Source of the DNA: Thermovirgaceae bacterium
Lineage (GTDB): Bacteria; Synergistota; Synergistia; Synergistales; Thermovirgaceae
DNA: 33,547 nt
Direction: 5' to 3'
NCBI GenBank assembly: GCA_030656095.1
Contig: JAUSOU010000064.1
Span: 1 to 33,547, forward strand
Positions 17,753-26,884 of this stretch are shown one piece after another. How positions within the stretch are numbered: position 1 is the first letter of the stretch; each line of letters starts with the position of its first letter. The notes beneath the pieces were generated by a model. The model made no database searches, was not told the DNA's origin, and worked only from the letters and a program-made list of their open reading frames with translations. Position numbers and translations under genes: made by a program.

Positions 17753-19116
17753 GGAGACACCTTCTTATCCTGCTGACTGTCGCGATCATGATACCTTCCT
17801 TCGCGGCGCTATTTGTCGGCGGGTTGGGACTTGTCCAGCACGAAAAGACCATGGAGCGGGTGGCAAGATCATATGTCGAGGATCTGGCGGGAAGCGTGGC
17901 GTCACGCCTTGAGATGGGGTGGAGCTGGTCAGGGTCTTTCCCCTTGAACGACAGGGAGCGGTATTGGCGCCTGCGCCAGATCACCTGGGGGCTTTCGATC
18001 CCGGGGTGGATCGCCGTAGTGGATGTCCATGGAAACATCCTGCTCTCTACGGCCGGGGCTGAAGTTCTGCCTATGTTCTGGGACAGGGGAATTCCTGTTG
18101 GTTCGGCCATCGAGATCACCAGCAGCGAAGGCGAAAGGTTTACACTTGCGGCCTACCAGGCCGGAGAGACGGGATGGTACGTTGTAGCGGCCGTCTCCTG
18201 GGACAAGCTTCTCGGACCGATGCTTCGTTTCAACCGCTGGCCCATGCTTGTGGGGGTAATTGGTCTTCTTGGGCTGATCTCCGTCCTTGCCCTGTGGAAA
18301 TGGCTCGTATCTCCGCTGAGGATGCTGGGCAACGAGGTCTCAACGCTTCAGTGGGGTCGGGAGATGCCAGTTGCGGACGACCCCAGCGCTGTCTTCGAGA
18401 TACGCCGTCTGAGGCAGGTTCTGCATCACCTCGCAAAGTGTGCGGTGGAGAGGGCGGACCTGATGAAGAGGTATGTCGGCGATCTCGTCCGTGTCCAGGA
18501 GGAGGAGCGGTCGCGTTTGGCAAGGGAGATCCACGACGGGCCGCTCCAGGACGTCACGGCCCTGATCCACCAGATAAGGCTTGCCACGATGGAGGGCTCT
18601 TCCCGGAGTGAGGGTGGTCGTCTTGAGAATGCAGAGGACGGGGCACGCCACGCGGTTCAGGAGATGAGAGCCCTTTGCGACGAACTCTCCCCTCCGTGGC
18701 TCGATCTTGGATTGGGGCAGGCCCTCGACGAACTCGTCGAAAGACTTTCGCGCCATCTTCGGGCCGATATATCCGTTGATGTCAACTACGGGGAAGAACT
18801 TCCCCAGGAAGTCACGCTGGCCTATTTCAGAGTCGTCCAGGAAGCGGTGCACAACTCCGTGCGTCATGGGCAGGCTTCCAGGGTTTCGGTAAGGCTCTTC
18901 GGGGAGAATGGCCATGCTGTTCTTGAGGTGGAGGACGACGGTAACGGATTTGATCCACCTGTCGATTACGAGGAATTGAGGGTAAGAGGGCACCGGGGCC
19001 TCTCAAACATGTCCGAGAGGATGTCGCTGATCGGCGGGAAGCTGGAAGTTCACAGGCAGCCCCGGGGAGGGACAATGGTTCGCTGTGTTTGGTCTCCTAC
19101 TTCCGCTTCTGTCTGA
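17749..19116 (+). CDS. NarX/DegS-like sensor histidine kinase (HisKA_3)
   Basis: Two TM segments; EEERSRLAREIHDGPLQDVTALIHQIRL H-box; VVQEAVHNSVRHGQAS and DDGNGFDP ATP-binding motifs; ATGA overlap with the regulator. Confidence 0.92.
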   Translation: MRRHLLILLTVAIMIPSFAALFVGGLGLVQHEKTMERVARSYVEDLAGSVASRLEMGWSWSGSFPLNDRERYWRLRQITWGLSIPGWIAVVDVHGNILLSTAGAEVLPMFWDRGIPVGSAIEITSSEGERFTLAAYQAGETGWYVVAAVSWDKLLGPMLRFNRWPMLVGVIGLLGLISVLALWKWLVSPLRMLGNEVSTLQWGREMPVADDPSAVFEIRRLRQVLHHLAKCAVERADLMKRYVGDLVRVQEEERSRLAREIHDGPLQDVTALIHQIRLATMEGSSRSEGGRLENAEDGARHAVQEMRALCDELSPPWLDLGLGQALDELVERLSRHLRADISVDVNYGEELPQEVTLAYFRVVQEAVHNSVRHGQASRVSVRLFGENGHAVLEVEDDGNGFDPPVDYEELRVRGHRGLSNMSERMSLIGGKLEVHRQPRGGTMVRCVWSPTSASV

Positions 19117-19612
19117 AATAACCTCCCCATACCCCCCTGACGTCGGAGGTGAAGACGAAGCCTCTGTTTCCGATGATCCTGGCTACATGTCCTATGTCGT
19201 TCCGCTGGCAGATGATCTTCAGAATGATCCGTTCGCCTGTCTTTCCGGTTCCCGAGACCACGGTGGTCCCGTATCCTTCGTCCCTCAGGATCTCTATGAT
19301 CTTGTAGATCTCGTCAGTTGCCGGAGCAACAACTTCCACGAGCACGAAGGCGCTGAGTATTCGTTCCTCGAGGGTTGCGCCCAGATAGCTTCCAACAGCA
19401 AAACCTCCGGCATAGGCCAACAGCTGAAGTGGCCCGTTGATCCCCTGTTGGAGCACGTAGCCAAGGGCGACGAGATATACGGCAGATTCGAAGAAGGCCG
19501 TAATGGCGGCCTGAAGTTTTTTCCCCCTGACCAGGAGCAGTATCCTGAATGTGCCCAGAGACACATCGAGCAGTCTGGCTCCGAATATCAGGAGCGCCCC
19601 AAACGGATCCAT
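19097..19612 (-). CDS. UPF0316 / DUF2179-type membrane protein
   Basis: LLIFGARLLDVSLGTFRILLLVRGKKLQAAITAFFESAVYLVALGYVL followed by a soluble DUF2179-like domain (GTTVVSGTGKTGERIILKIICQRND). ATG at 19612 (MDPFG) fits the GGGGGG SD. Confidence 0.82.
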   Translation of the reverse strand: MDPFGALLIFGARLLDVSLGTFRILLLVRGKKLQAAITAFFESAVYLVALGYVLQQGINGPLQLLAYAGGFAVGSYLGATLEERILSAFVLVEVVAPATDEIYKIIEILRDEGYGTTVVSGTGKTGERIILKIICQRNDIGHVARIIGNRGFVFTSDVRGVWGGYFRQKRK

Positions 19613-19733
19613 GCAAAAACCCCCCAAAGAATTCGAGATCGTAACGACCAGCCCATCTTGCCATGAGATTCTAGTATAGAATGGTAGAAATTGAAAGTTT
19701 ATCCGAAAGGGGGGAGCCCCTAAGGGCGCTCTT

Positions 19734-21368
19734 ATGAGATTGCGGGTACTTGGAGCTGCCGGTGAAGTTACTGGATCCAGTTATCTTCTCGAAGCCGGAC
19801 CTTCCCGGGTCATTGTCGATTACGGACTTCACCAGGGAGGCAACGAAGACAGGAACAGCGAGCCGCTTGAATTCGACCCGACAAGCATCGACGCCGTTTT
19901 GCTGACCCACGCACACCTTGACCACACCGGAAGGGTTCCGCTACTTGTAAAAAAAGGTTTCAAGGGCAAGATTATTGCGACATCCCCGACGGTGGAACTT
20001 ACGGATGTGCTCTGGGTCGACTCAGCCAAGATCCAGAAGGAAGATGCCGAGTGGAAGACCCGCAAGAACAGCCGAAAGGGGCTCCCGCCCGAGGAGCCGC
20101 TTTATTCGGATGACGATGTTCAAAGAGCTTCCGGGATGCTGGTTCCAGTGACATACGACGAGATCATCGAACCCGCACCCGGATTCAAGGTCCGTTTCCG
20201 CGACGCGGGCCATATTCTGGGTAGCGCAAATATTGAGGTCTGGATGAACGACAACGGCGAAGAGGTCAAGATCGTCTTTTCAGGAGACATCGGGCCGCAG
20301 AAAACCGTCATGGAGAGATCTCCCTCCGTGATAGAGGACGCGGACTACGTTGTTATCGAATCGACCTACGGGAACAGGGAACACAAGACCAATGAGGAGA
20401 GCCGGAAGGAGTTCCGGGAGACGATGAAGGTGATGCTAAGGGACAAGGGAAAGGTATTGATCCCGACCTTCGTGGTAGACCGGGCCCAGCGGGTTCTGTA
20501 CGAACTGATGCTGATGCAGATGGATGGTATCCTTCCCGCTGATGTACCGATTTTTTTTGATTCGCCGATGGGGGAAAAAGCCACCGAGGTCTACACATCG
20601 TACCTTTCGCTACTCTCCTCCGAGATACAGAAGCATGTAAGGGACGGGAATAGCCCATTTTCACCGGAAAACCTGCATATCGTATCCGGGGTCGAGGAAT
20701 CGAAGAAGATAAACGAGATCCGCCAGGCGGTCGTCCTTGCTGGAAGCGGGATGTGCAATGGCGGCCGGATCGTACATCACCTGAAGAACAACCTTTTCCG
20801 GAAGGATGCCCATGTAGTCTTTGTAGGTTACCAGGCCAGGGGGACCCTCGGAAGGCGTCTAGTGGACGGAGAGAAGACCGTCAGGGTCGCAGGCGAGGAA
20901 GTTGCCGTCAAGGCCAATCTTCACACGATCAACGGATTCTCCGCTCACGCGGACAGACGTGATCTTTTGACATGGGCGAAGAATTTCAAGACTGACCCGA
21001 CCTTTTTCGTGACTCACGGAGAGCCTGAATCATCCGAGTCCATTGCGGGAACGCTGAAGGAGAACGGCATCAGGGCTGTTGTCCCATCGGTCGGCAATGA
21101 ATTCAACCTGGTCAAGCCCAGGGTGGAGCAGGCCAAAGCGGTGCCGGCCGCCGAAAAGGTCCCCGTTACTGAGGGAAAGCCGGTCAGGGATCTGCGCCAG
21201 GTGGAATTGGTCCTTCGCGACATCGTTTCGCTGGCCACAGACCTCAGGGAAGAGGGGGTCAGGGTTTCCGAAGAGGAGGCCCTTCCGCTGGTGACATCCG
21301 CCCGGACTCTCCTGAGGGCACTTGGGAGCAGGGATAAGAAAAAGGAGACTGCGGGGTCGAAATCCTGA
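19734..21368 (+). CDS. Metallo-beta-lactamase/beta-CASP RNA-processing exonuclease-like protein
   Basis: HAHLDHTGRVP Zn motif; RFRDAGHILGSANIEVW; FSGDIGP; beta-CASP PTFVVDRAQRVLYEL, GSGMCNGGRIVHHLKNNL, INGFSAHAD. Confidence 0.9.
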   Translation: MRLRVLGAAGEVTGSSYLLEAGPSRVIVDYGLHQGGNEDRNSEPLEFDPTSIDAVLLTHAHLDHTGRVPLLVKKGFKGKIIATSPTVELTDVLWVDSAKIQKEDAEWKTRKNSRKGLPPEEPLYSDDDVQRASGMLVPVTYDEIIEPAPGFKVRFRDAGHILGSANIEVWMNDNGEEVKIVFSGDIGPQKTVMERSPSVIEDADYVVIESTYGNREHKTNEESRKEFRETMKVMLRDKGKVLIPTFVVDRAQRVLYELMLMQMDGILPADVPIFFDSPMGEKATEVYTSYLSLLSSEIQKHVRDGNSPFSPENLHIVSGVEESKKINEIRQAVVLAGSGMCNGGRIVHHLKNNLFRKDAHVVFVGYQARGTLGRRLVDGEKTVRVAGEEVAVKANLHTINGFSAHADRRDLLTWAKNFKTDPTFFVTHGEPESSESIAGTLKENGIRAVVPSVGNEFNLVKPRVEQAKAVPAAEKVPVTEGKPVRDLRQVELVLRDIVSLATDLREEGVRVSEEEALPLVTSARTLLRALGSRDKKKETAGSKS

Positions 21369-21447
21369 CGGGGCGAGAGATCGTGGCCCTTCGGTGCTGT
21401 GCCAGAATACTGAATATTTTTTTTTTCGAGGAGAGCGACCAACGGTG

Positions 21448-22764
21448 ATGATCAATAAATTTATATCTGAACGCACGTATAAAAAGGCGATGACTTCTGG
21501 CGCCCTGATCCTGTTCCTTTTATGTCTGATCCCGGCCTTGTCTGCTCCCGCCCTCGCAGAAGGACTCGACTGGGAAGGGGCATGGAAGGTTATCATGGAG
21601 AACAATCCGGGGCTCAGATCGGTGAGGCAATCCGTTGCCGCCGCAAGGGCGTCCATGAAGCTGAGCGCTCTGTCCACGAAGGTGACGACAGCTCTCTCCG
21701 GGACAACGACCAAGGAGGAGAGCGACAGGTCGTCCTCCAGCGCCGGGGTCTCCATTTCGTACAACACGAGCCTGTTCGGCAGGGAGAAGGCCGTTATCGG
21801 CGCCGAAACCGCCGCTCTGAGGGAGGCGGAGATGATGCTTGATATCGCGACCCTTAATCTCTACCGAAATGCGGCGATCTCCTTCTGGGGCGCTGCCGCG
21901 GGCGAAGCTTCCGTAAGAGCCGGTGAAGATGAGATCTTCAGGAGACAGGCATTCCTGGCCGATGCCAGACTCCGGTACGAGCAGGGGATGGTGCCTGAAC
22001 TCGATGTGATGAGGGCCGAGAGCTCCCTCGCCGAGGCACGTCATTCACTCGCGCTGCTTGAGGCGAAAAGATCGGGTTTTGAGGCGATGCTAAAGGGCCT
22101 TGCGGGCTGGAAGGATATTTCCCCAGCCGGTGGGCTTTTCGATCTTGACGAAGAGATCAGGTCAAGGGCAGCCCCCCCTGATTTTCCCTCTGTTGCCGAC
22201 AGCCACCCGTCGGTGAAGAAAGCCCGGTGGGCTGTCGCCAAGGCCGCTTCGCTGGTGAAAGCGGCTGAGATGATCCCGCTGCCCACGCTGAATCTTACTG
22301 CGACGAAGACGCTCGTTACGGACGGCGGGGCCTCAGGGCTGTACACGCAGGACGACTGGTGGGGCAGAGCAACCCTTTCGCTCCCGATGATAGACGGGGG
22401 ACAGGCCCGCTGGACAGTAGCGAGGGCCATGGCCGGGCTCGCATCCGCTGAAGCTGCTCTTGGAGCGGCAAAGGCGGAAGTGATGATGAATCTCTTCTCC
22501 GCCTGGGAGGATCATGTAGCCGCATCGAAGGGTCTGGAGGCGGAACAGGCGCGTTTCGGCCTGGTCTCCAGGGAGCGGGAGATAGTTTTGCTCAGGTACA
22601 GGGAGGGTCTTGTAAACCAGATCGAGGTGCTTGATGCCCAGACCAGATTTGCCGGTTCCCTCGCGGCCCTCATAGACGCAAGACGGGGTCTTCTGGTTAC
22701 CGAGGTATCTCTTTCATCAGCCGAAGGAAAAATCCCCGGGAGGAAAGCTATTGAACGCCAATAA
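21448..22764 (+). CDS. TolC family outer membrane efflux protein
   Basis: Signal peptide (ALILFLLCLIPALSAPALA), repeated TolC-like helices (DARLRYEQGMVPELDVMRAESSLAEARHSL; LLRYREGLVNQIEVLDAQTRFAGSLAALIDARRGLL); first gene of the efflux operon. Confidence 0.87.
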   Translation: MINKFISERTYKKAMTSGALILFLLCLIPALSAPALAEGLDWEGAWKVIMENNPGLRSVRQSVAAARASMKLSALSTKVTTALSGTTTKEESDRSSSSAGVSISYNTSLFGREKAVIGAETAALREAEMMLDIATLNLYRNAAISFWGAAAGEASVRAGEDEIFRRQAFLADARLRYEQGMVPELDVMRAESSLAEARHSLALLEAKRSGFEAMLKGLAGWKDISPAGGLFDLDEEIRSRAAPPDFPSVADSHPSVKKARWAVAKAASLVKAAEMIPLPTLNLTATKTLVTDGGASGLYTQDDWWGRATLSLPMIDGGQARWTVARAMAGLASAEAALGAAKAEVMMNLFSAWEDHVAASKGLEAEQARFGLVSREREIVLLRYREGLVNQIEVLDAQTRFAGSLAALIDARRGLLVTEVSLSSAEGKIPGRKAIERQ

Positions 22765-23818
22765 GGATTCTTATCGCTGGATATGGGGAGTTCTTCTTGT
22801 TGCCATTGTAGCCTTTGCCGGGTGGAGGATATTTTTCAAACCGGCTCCTCAACCTCCAGTGAGCGTCGCCGAGATACGTTCCAGGGAGGGGACCCCTGTG
22901 ACCTCTTTTAGAGTTGAGCTCTCGCCCTGGGAACACTGGCTTACCCTTTTTGGCAAGACTGTAGCCGCCGCAGAGGTCAAGGTTGCCGCTGAACGACAGG
23001 AGTATGTGGCTTCGGTCTCAGTGGAAGTTGGGGATACCGTGACGAAGGGGCAGGTTCTAGCGACCCTTGACAGGCAGACGGCAGGCGAAAGGCTCTCTGC
23101 ACAGGAGGCCATTACGCTCGAGATGGAGAGCAAGTACAACCGCCTGAAAATCCTCCATGCTGCTGGAGGCGCAAGCACCCAGGAGGTAGAGTCCGCCCTT
23201 TCGGCCGCAAAGAGTGCCAGTGCAGGCCTCAAGGATCTTCAAACCTCCTTTTCGCGCCTTTCCATTACCGCTCCTGTAGCCGGAGTAGTGACAGGGCGCT
23301 TTGCCGAAAAGGGGAACCTTGTCTCACCCGGCCAGGTACTCTTCACGGTTGCCGACCTGGGGCTGCTGGACGTGACTCTCGACGTTGCCCCGAACCAGAC
23401 CGGCAAGATAATCAAGGGGATGCCCTCCAGGGTCAGGACGCCCAACGGCTGGGTGGATTCGAAGATCAAGCGGATTGACCCTGTAGCGGATCCAGCCACG
23501 GGGCTGTTCAGTGTCGTGCTGTCGATACCACCACGCTCGGGGCTTAGCCCGGGGCAGACGGTCGAGGCGCAGATCCAGGACGAGAAAATCGCGGACGCGC
23601 TTGTGGTTCCCTATGAGGCTATCAAACAGATAGGGGGCGAAAGGACCGTCGTCTACATTCTTTCCGACGGAATAGCTTCCGAGCGCGGCGTAATAACGGG
23701 TGAATCCTTCAACGGCAACGTCAGGATCCTTTCCGGCGTGGACCCCGGCAATAGTGTCATAGTAAAGGGCTCTGACAGGATGTTCCCTAACGCCAAAGTC
23801 TGGGTCCAGGAGGAGTGA
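22751..23818 (+). CDS. RND efflux periplasmic adaptor (membrane fusion protein)
   Basis: TTG start overlapping the tolC-like 3' end; VEVGDTVTKGQVLATLD, SITAPVAGVVTGRFAEKGNLVSPGQVLFTVADL lipoyl/barrel-sandwich signature. Confidence 0.88.
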   Translation: MNANKDSYRWIWGVLLVAIVAFAGWRIFFKPAPQPPVSVAEIRSREGTPVTSFRVELSPWEHWLTLFGKTVAAAEVKVAAERQEYVASVSVEVGDTVTKGQVLATLDRQTAGERLSAQEAITLEMESKYNRLKILHAAGGASTQEVESALSAAKSASAGLKDLQTSFSRLSITAPVAGVVTGRFAEKGNLVSPGQVLFTVADLGLLDVTLDVAPNQTGKIIKGMPSRVRTPNGWVDSKIKRIDPVADPATGLFSVVLSIPPRSGLSPGQTVEAQIQDEKIADALVVPYEAIKQIGGERTVVYILSDGIASERGVITGESFNGNVRILSGVDPGNSVIVKGSDRMFPNAKVWVQEE

Positions 23819-23821
23819 CCG

Positions 23822-26800
23822 ATGAGCATTATCGGAAACTCCGTCAGAAGACCGGTCCTCACGACGGTTATTATGTCGATCTTCGTTCTTCTCGGGCTCT
23901 ATTCCTTTTACCAGCTTGGGGTTGCACTGCTTCCGAAGATCGACATACCCGTAGTCCTTGTCAGAGTCCCCTACAGTGGGGCAGGTCCGCTTGAGGTCGA
24001 GCGGCTGATCGTTCAGCCAATCGAGGACGCAGTCGCATCCGTCGAGGGTGTAAAGGAGATCAACGGATATGCTCTCGAGGGGACAGGGTTCGTCGTCGCG
24101 GTTCTGAACTACGAAGTGGACGTCACCCAGGCCACCCTGGACATTTCCACCCGTGTCAAGGCCATCGCGGGAAATCTTCCGGATGATGCGGACGAACCCG
24201 TTGTCGACAAGGTCGACATAACGGCCCAGCCTTTTATGATGATCGTTGCGAAATCCACCCTTCCCTCATATCAGGCCAGGGACATCGTTGACGATCAGGT
24301 CGCCAAACGGCTCACGCAGATAACAGGAATGGCAAGTGTCGATATAAGGGGGGGCAGGGTCAGGGAGATCCATCTCAATGCGGATCCGTCCAGTCTTATG
24401 GCGCATAACCTTAGCCTCAGAAGACTTGCGTCCCTGGTAAGGGAGAGCAACTTCAACTCTCCGTCGGGGAGCATCGCCCTTGGGGGCAAGGAGACCTCCA
24501 TCCGTATCGTTGGGGAACCTTCCACACCGAAAGAGCTTGGAGAGATAGGCATCCCTCTTGGAGAGGGACGGGTGGTCCGGCTGGGAAATGTCGTTCGCGT
24601 CGTGGACGGCCTTGCGGAGGAACGGAACCGCGCCAGGTTTGACGGTCGGGATTCGATCCTTCTCGAACTGATAGCGCGGCCTAACGCTAATATCGTCCGG
24701 GTTTCCAAAGAGGTCATGGTGGAACTGGATTCCATCTCACCTGGCCTCGGGGGCAGCATTGAGTTGGAAGTAGTCTACGATTCCAGCAAATTCGTTGAAC
24801 AATCGGTCAGAAACGTCATAAGGGACATGATGATCGGAACCCTTCTGACCGCTCTGATCATTTTCCTTTTTCTCAGGCAGTTCGGTTCGACCATTGCCGT
24901 TGCTATCTCCATGCCGACATCAATAATCGCGACCTTTATCCCGATGTACTTTTTCGACTACACCCTCAACGTCATGAGCACGCTCGGTCTGGCAATCTCC
25001 GTCGGCGTACTTGTCAACAACGCGATACTGGTTCTGGAGAACATTTACAGGTACAGGGAACTCGGGATGGATCCGATCACGGCAGCGGAAGAGGGGACCA
25101 GAGAGATCTCCCTCGCAGTAATCTCCACCACTGCGACCAACCTTGGAGTCTTCATTCCCATCGCATTCATGGGCGGCATCGTCGGGCAGTTTTTCAACCA
25201 GTTTGCCCTGACCGTTGTTTTTTCAACCCTTTTCTCCCTCTGGGTAGCGTTTACAGTTACACCCATGGCCGCGGCAAGGCTCGGAGGGGATTCTATACAC
25301 GTTTCTCCGATCGCCAAGAGGACAACCGCATGGTGGCAGTGGCTGTATCGGGAAGTGGAGGTCTTCCACCACGTATATGTTGAAAAGGCGGTCAGGCATC
25401 CCGGGATCACGATTGGATTTTTTGGGATCCTGTTCATCGGTACGCTCTTTCTTGTCCCGAAGGTCGGGTTTGAATTCTTCCCCCGGGTGGACGAAGGTGT
25501 CATCAGGGTAAACCTGGAGCTTTCCAGCACCGCCTCTATTGACGCCACTGACAACGAGATAAGAAAAGTGGAAAGATTCCTGCAGGCCCAGCCCTACGTA
25601 AAATCGATCAGCACGACGGTAGGAGGAGGAAGGCTTTCTGGTGTCAACAGCGGAACCGTAAGGGTTTACCTTGTCGACGAGGGGGAAAGGAAGAGCGCCT
25701 TTGCGATTGGTTCCGATCTCAGAAGGGAGTTTGCCGGACTCCCGGATACGAATGTAACCGTCAACGTAGCTTCCGGGCAGGGCGGTGGGGGAAGGAGCAG
25801 GCCGGTGCAGATCACTATAACAGGTCCAGACCTGGATGTTCTCGACAGTATCTCCAAGGAACTGCTGGAGAAGATCCGGGATGTCCCAGGCCTTGCGGAC
25901 CTGGATACCGACTGGAAGGTCGGAAGGTTCGAGCTCAGGCTGACCCCCGATCACTACAGGCTCTCTTCCATGGGCGTCACGCTCTCTGAGGTGGCAGAGG
26001 AGCTCAGGGGCTATCTCATCGGGATCAAGGCAGGAGTCTTCAGAGAAAAAGGGTACGAATACGATATTCTGGTCAAGCTTTCCGACAGGTGGATAGAATC
26101 CTCTTCCCGTGTTCCGGGTCTACCCATGTGGACCCCTTCTGGATTCGTCCCGGTCGGGGAACTTACGGAGGTCACTACCGTGCCGTCACCGACAGCCATT
26201 TACCGGGTGGACCGGCAGCGCAAGGTCAGCGTGACCGCAGATGTTGCGGGAAGGACTGTAGGAGAGGTCTTCCGCGATATCAACCCCAGAATGGAGGAGA
26301 TCGATCTCCCTGCCGGATACCGCTTCCTGATAGAGGGAGAGATGCAGAACATACAGGAGAACTTTCAGAGGATGCTGATGGCCTTCGGTATGGCAATAAT
26401 ACTGATTTTTCTCATGATCGCGGGTATTCTTGAATCATATCTCTTCTCGTTAGTTATTATGCTGACGATCCCTCTTTCTGTGATCGGAGTCATTCCGACC
26501 CTGCTTCTGACAGGCACGTCGCTTTCGATCTACGGACTGCTAGGGCTTGTCATGATCGTCGGTCTTGTTGTCAACAACGCCATTGTTGTCGTGGATTATG
26601 CGGAAGTCGTCAGAAAGAAGGGGCATTCGGCCGCAGAAGCGGTGATTGAGGCCTGCAGGGTGAGGTTCCGGCCTATAATCATGGCTGATGTCACCACTTT
26701 TGTCGCCATGATGCCTCTGGCACTGGGGCTCGGTGCAGGCGGCCAATACCGTGCTCCGCTCGCGATAGTATTGATAGGGGGACTTTTCGCTGGCGGGACC

Positions 26801-26884
26801 ATGGCGATCTTTCTGGTCCCGCCGATCTACAAGATCGTGTGGGATATCAAGAATCGATTCATAAGGAGGGACGAAAATGCGTAA
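23822..26884 (+). CDS. RND family efflux permease (AcrB/HAE-like) with atypical TM4
   Basis: 1020 aa; FSVRRPVLTT-like N-terminus (NSVRRPVLTTVIMSIFVLLGLYSF), PKIDIPVVLVRVPYSGAGPLEVERLIVQPIE, TM4 SVGVLVNNAILVLENIYRYRE, TM10 VGLVVNNAIVVVDYAE. Confidence 0.93.
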   Translation: MSIIGNSVRRPVLTTVIMSIFVLLGLYSFYQLGVALLPKIDIPVVLVRVPYSGAGPLEVERLIVQPIEDAVASVEGVKEINGYALEGTGFVVAVLNYEVDVTQATLDISTRVKAIAGNLPDDADEPVVDKVDITAQPFMMIVAKSTLPSYQARDIVDDQVAKRLTQITGMASVDIRGGRVREIHLNADPSSLMAHNLSLRRLASLVRESNFNSPSGSIALGGKETSIRIVGEPSTPKELGEIGIPLGEGRVVRLGNVVRVVDGLAEERNRARFDGRDSILLELIARPNANIVRVSKEVMVELDSISPGLGGSIELEVVYDSSKFVEQSVRNVIRDMMIGTLLTALIIFLFLRQFGSTIAVAISMPTSIIATFIPMYFFDYTLNVMSTLGLAISVGVLVNNAILVLENIYRYRELGMDPITAAEEGTREISLAVISTTATNLGVFIPIAFMGGIVGQFFNQFALTVVFSTLFSLWVAFTVTPMAAARLGGDSIHVSPIAKRTTAWWQWLYREVEVFHHVYVEKAVRHPGITIGFFGILFIGTLFLVPKVGFEFFPRVDEGVIRVNLELSSTASIDATDNEIRKVERFLQAQPYVKSISTTVGGGRLSGVNSGTVRVYLVDEGERKSAFAIGSDLRREFAGLPDTNVTVNVASGQGGGGRSRPVQITITGPDLDVLDSISKELLEKIRDVPGLADLDTDWKVGRFELRLTPDHYRLSSMGVTLSEVAEELRGYLIGIKAGVFREKGYEYDILVKLSDRWIESSSRVPGLPMWTPSGFVPVGELTEVTTVPSPTAIYRVDRQRKVSVTADVAGRTVGEVFRDINPRMEEIDLPAGYRFLIEGEMQNIQENFQRMLMAFGMAIILIFLMIAGILESYLFSLVIMLTIPLSVIGVIPTLLLTGTSLSIYGLLGLVMIVGLVVNNAIVVVDYAEVVRKKGHSAAEAVIEACRVRFRPIIMADVTTFVAMMPLALGLGAGGQYRAPLAIVLIGGLFAGGTMAIFLVPPIYKIVWDIKNRFIRRDENA

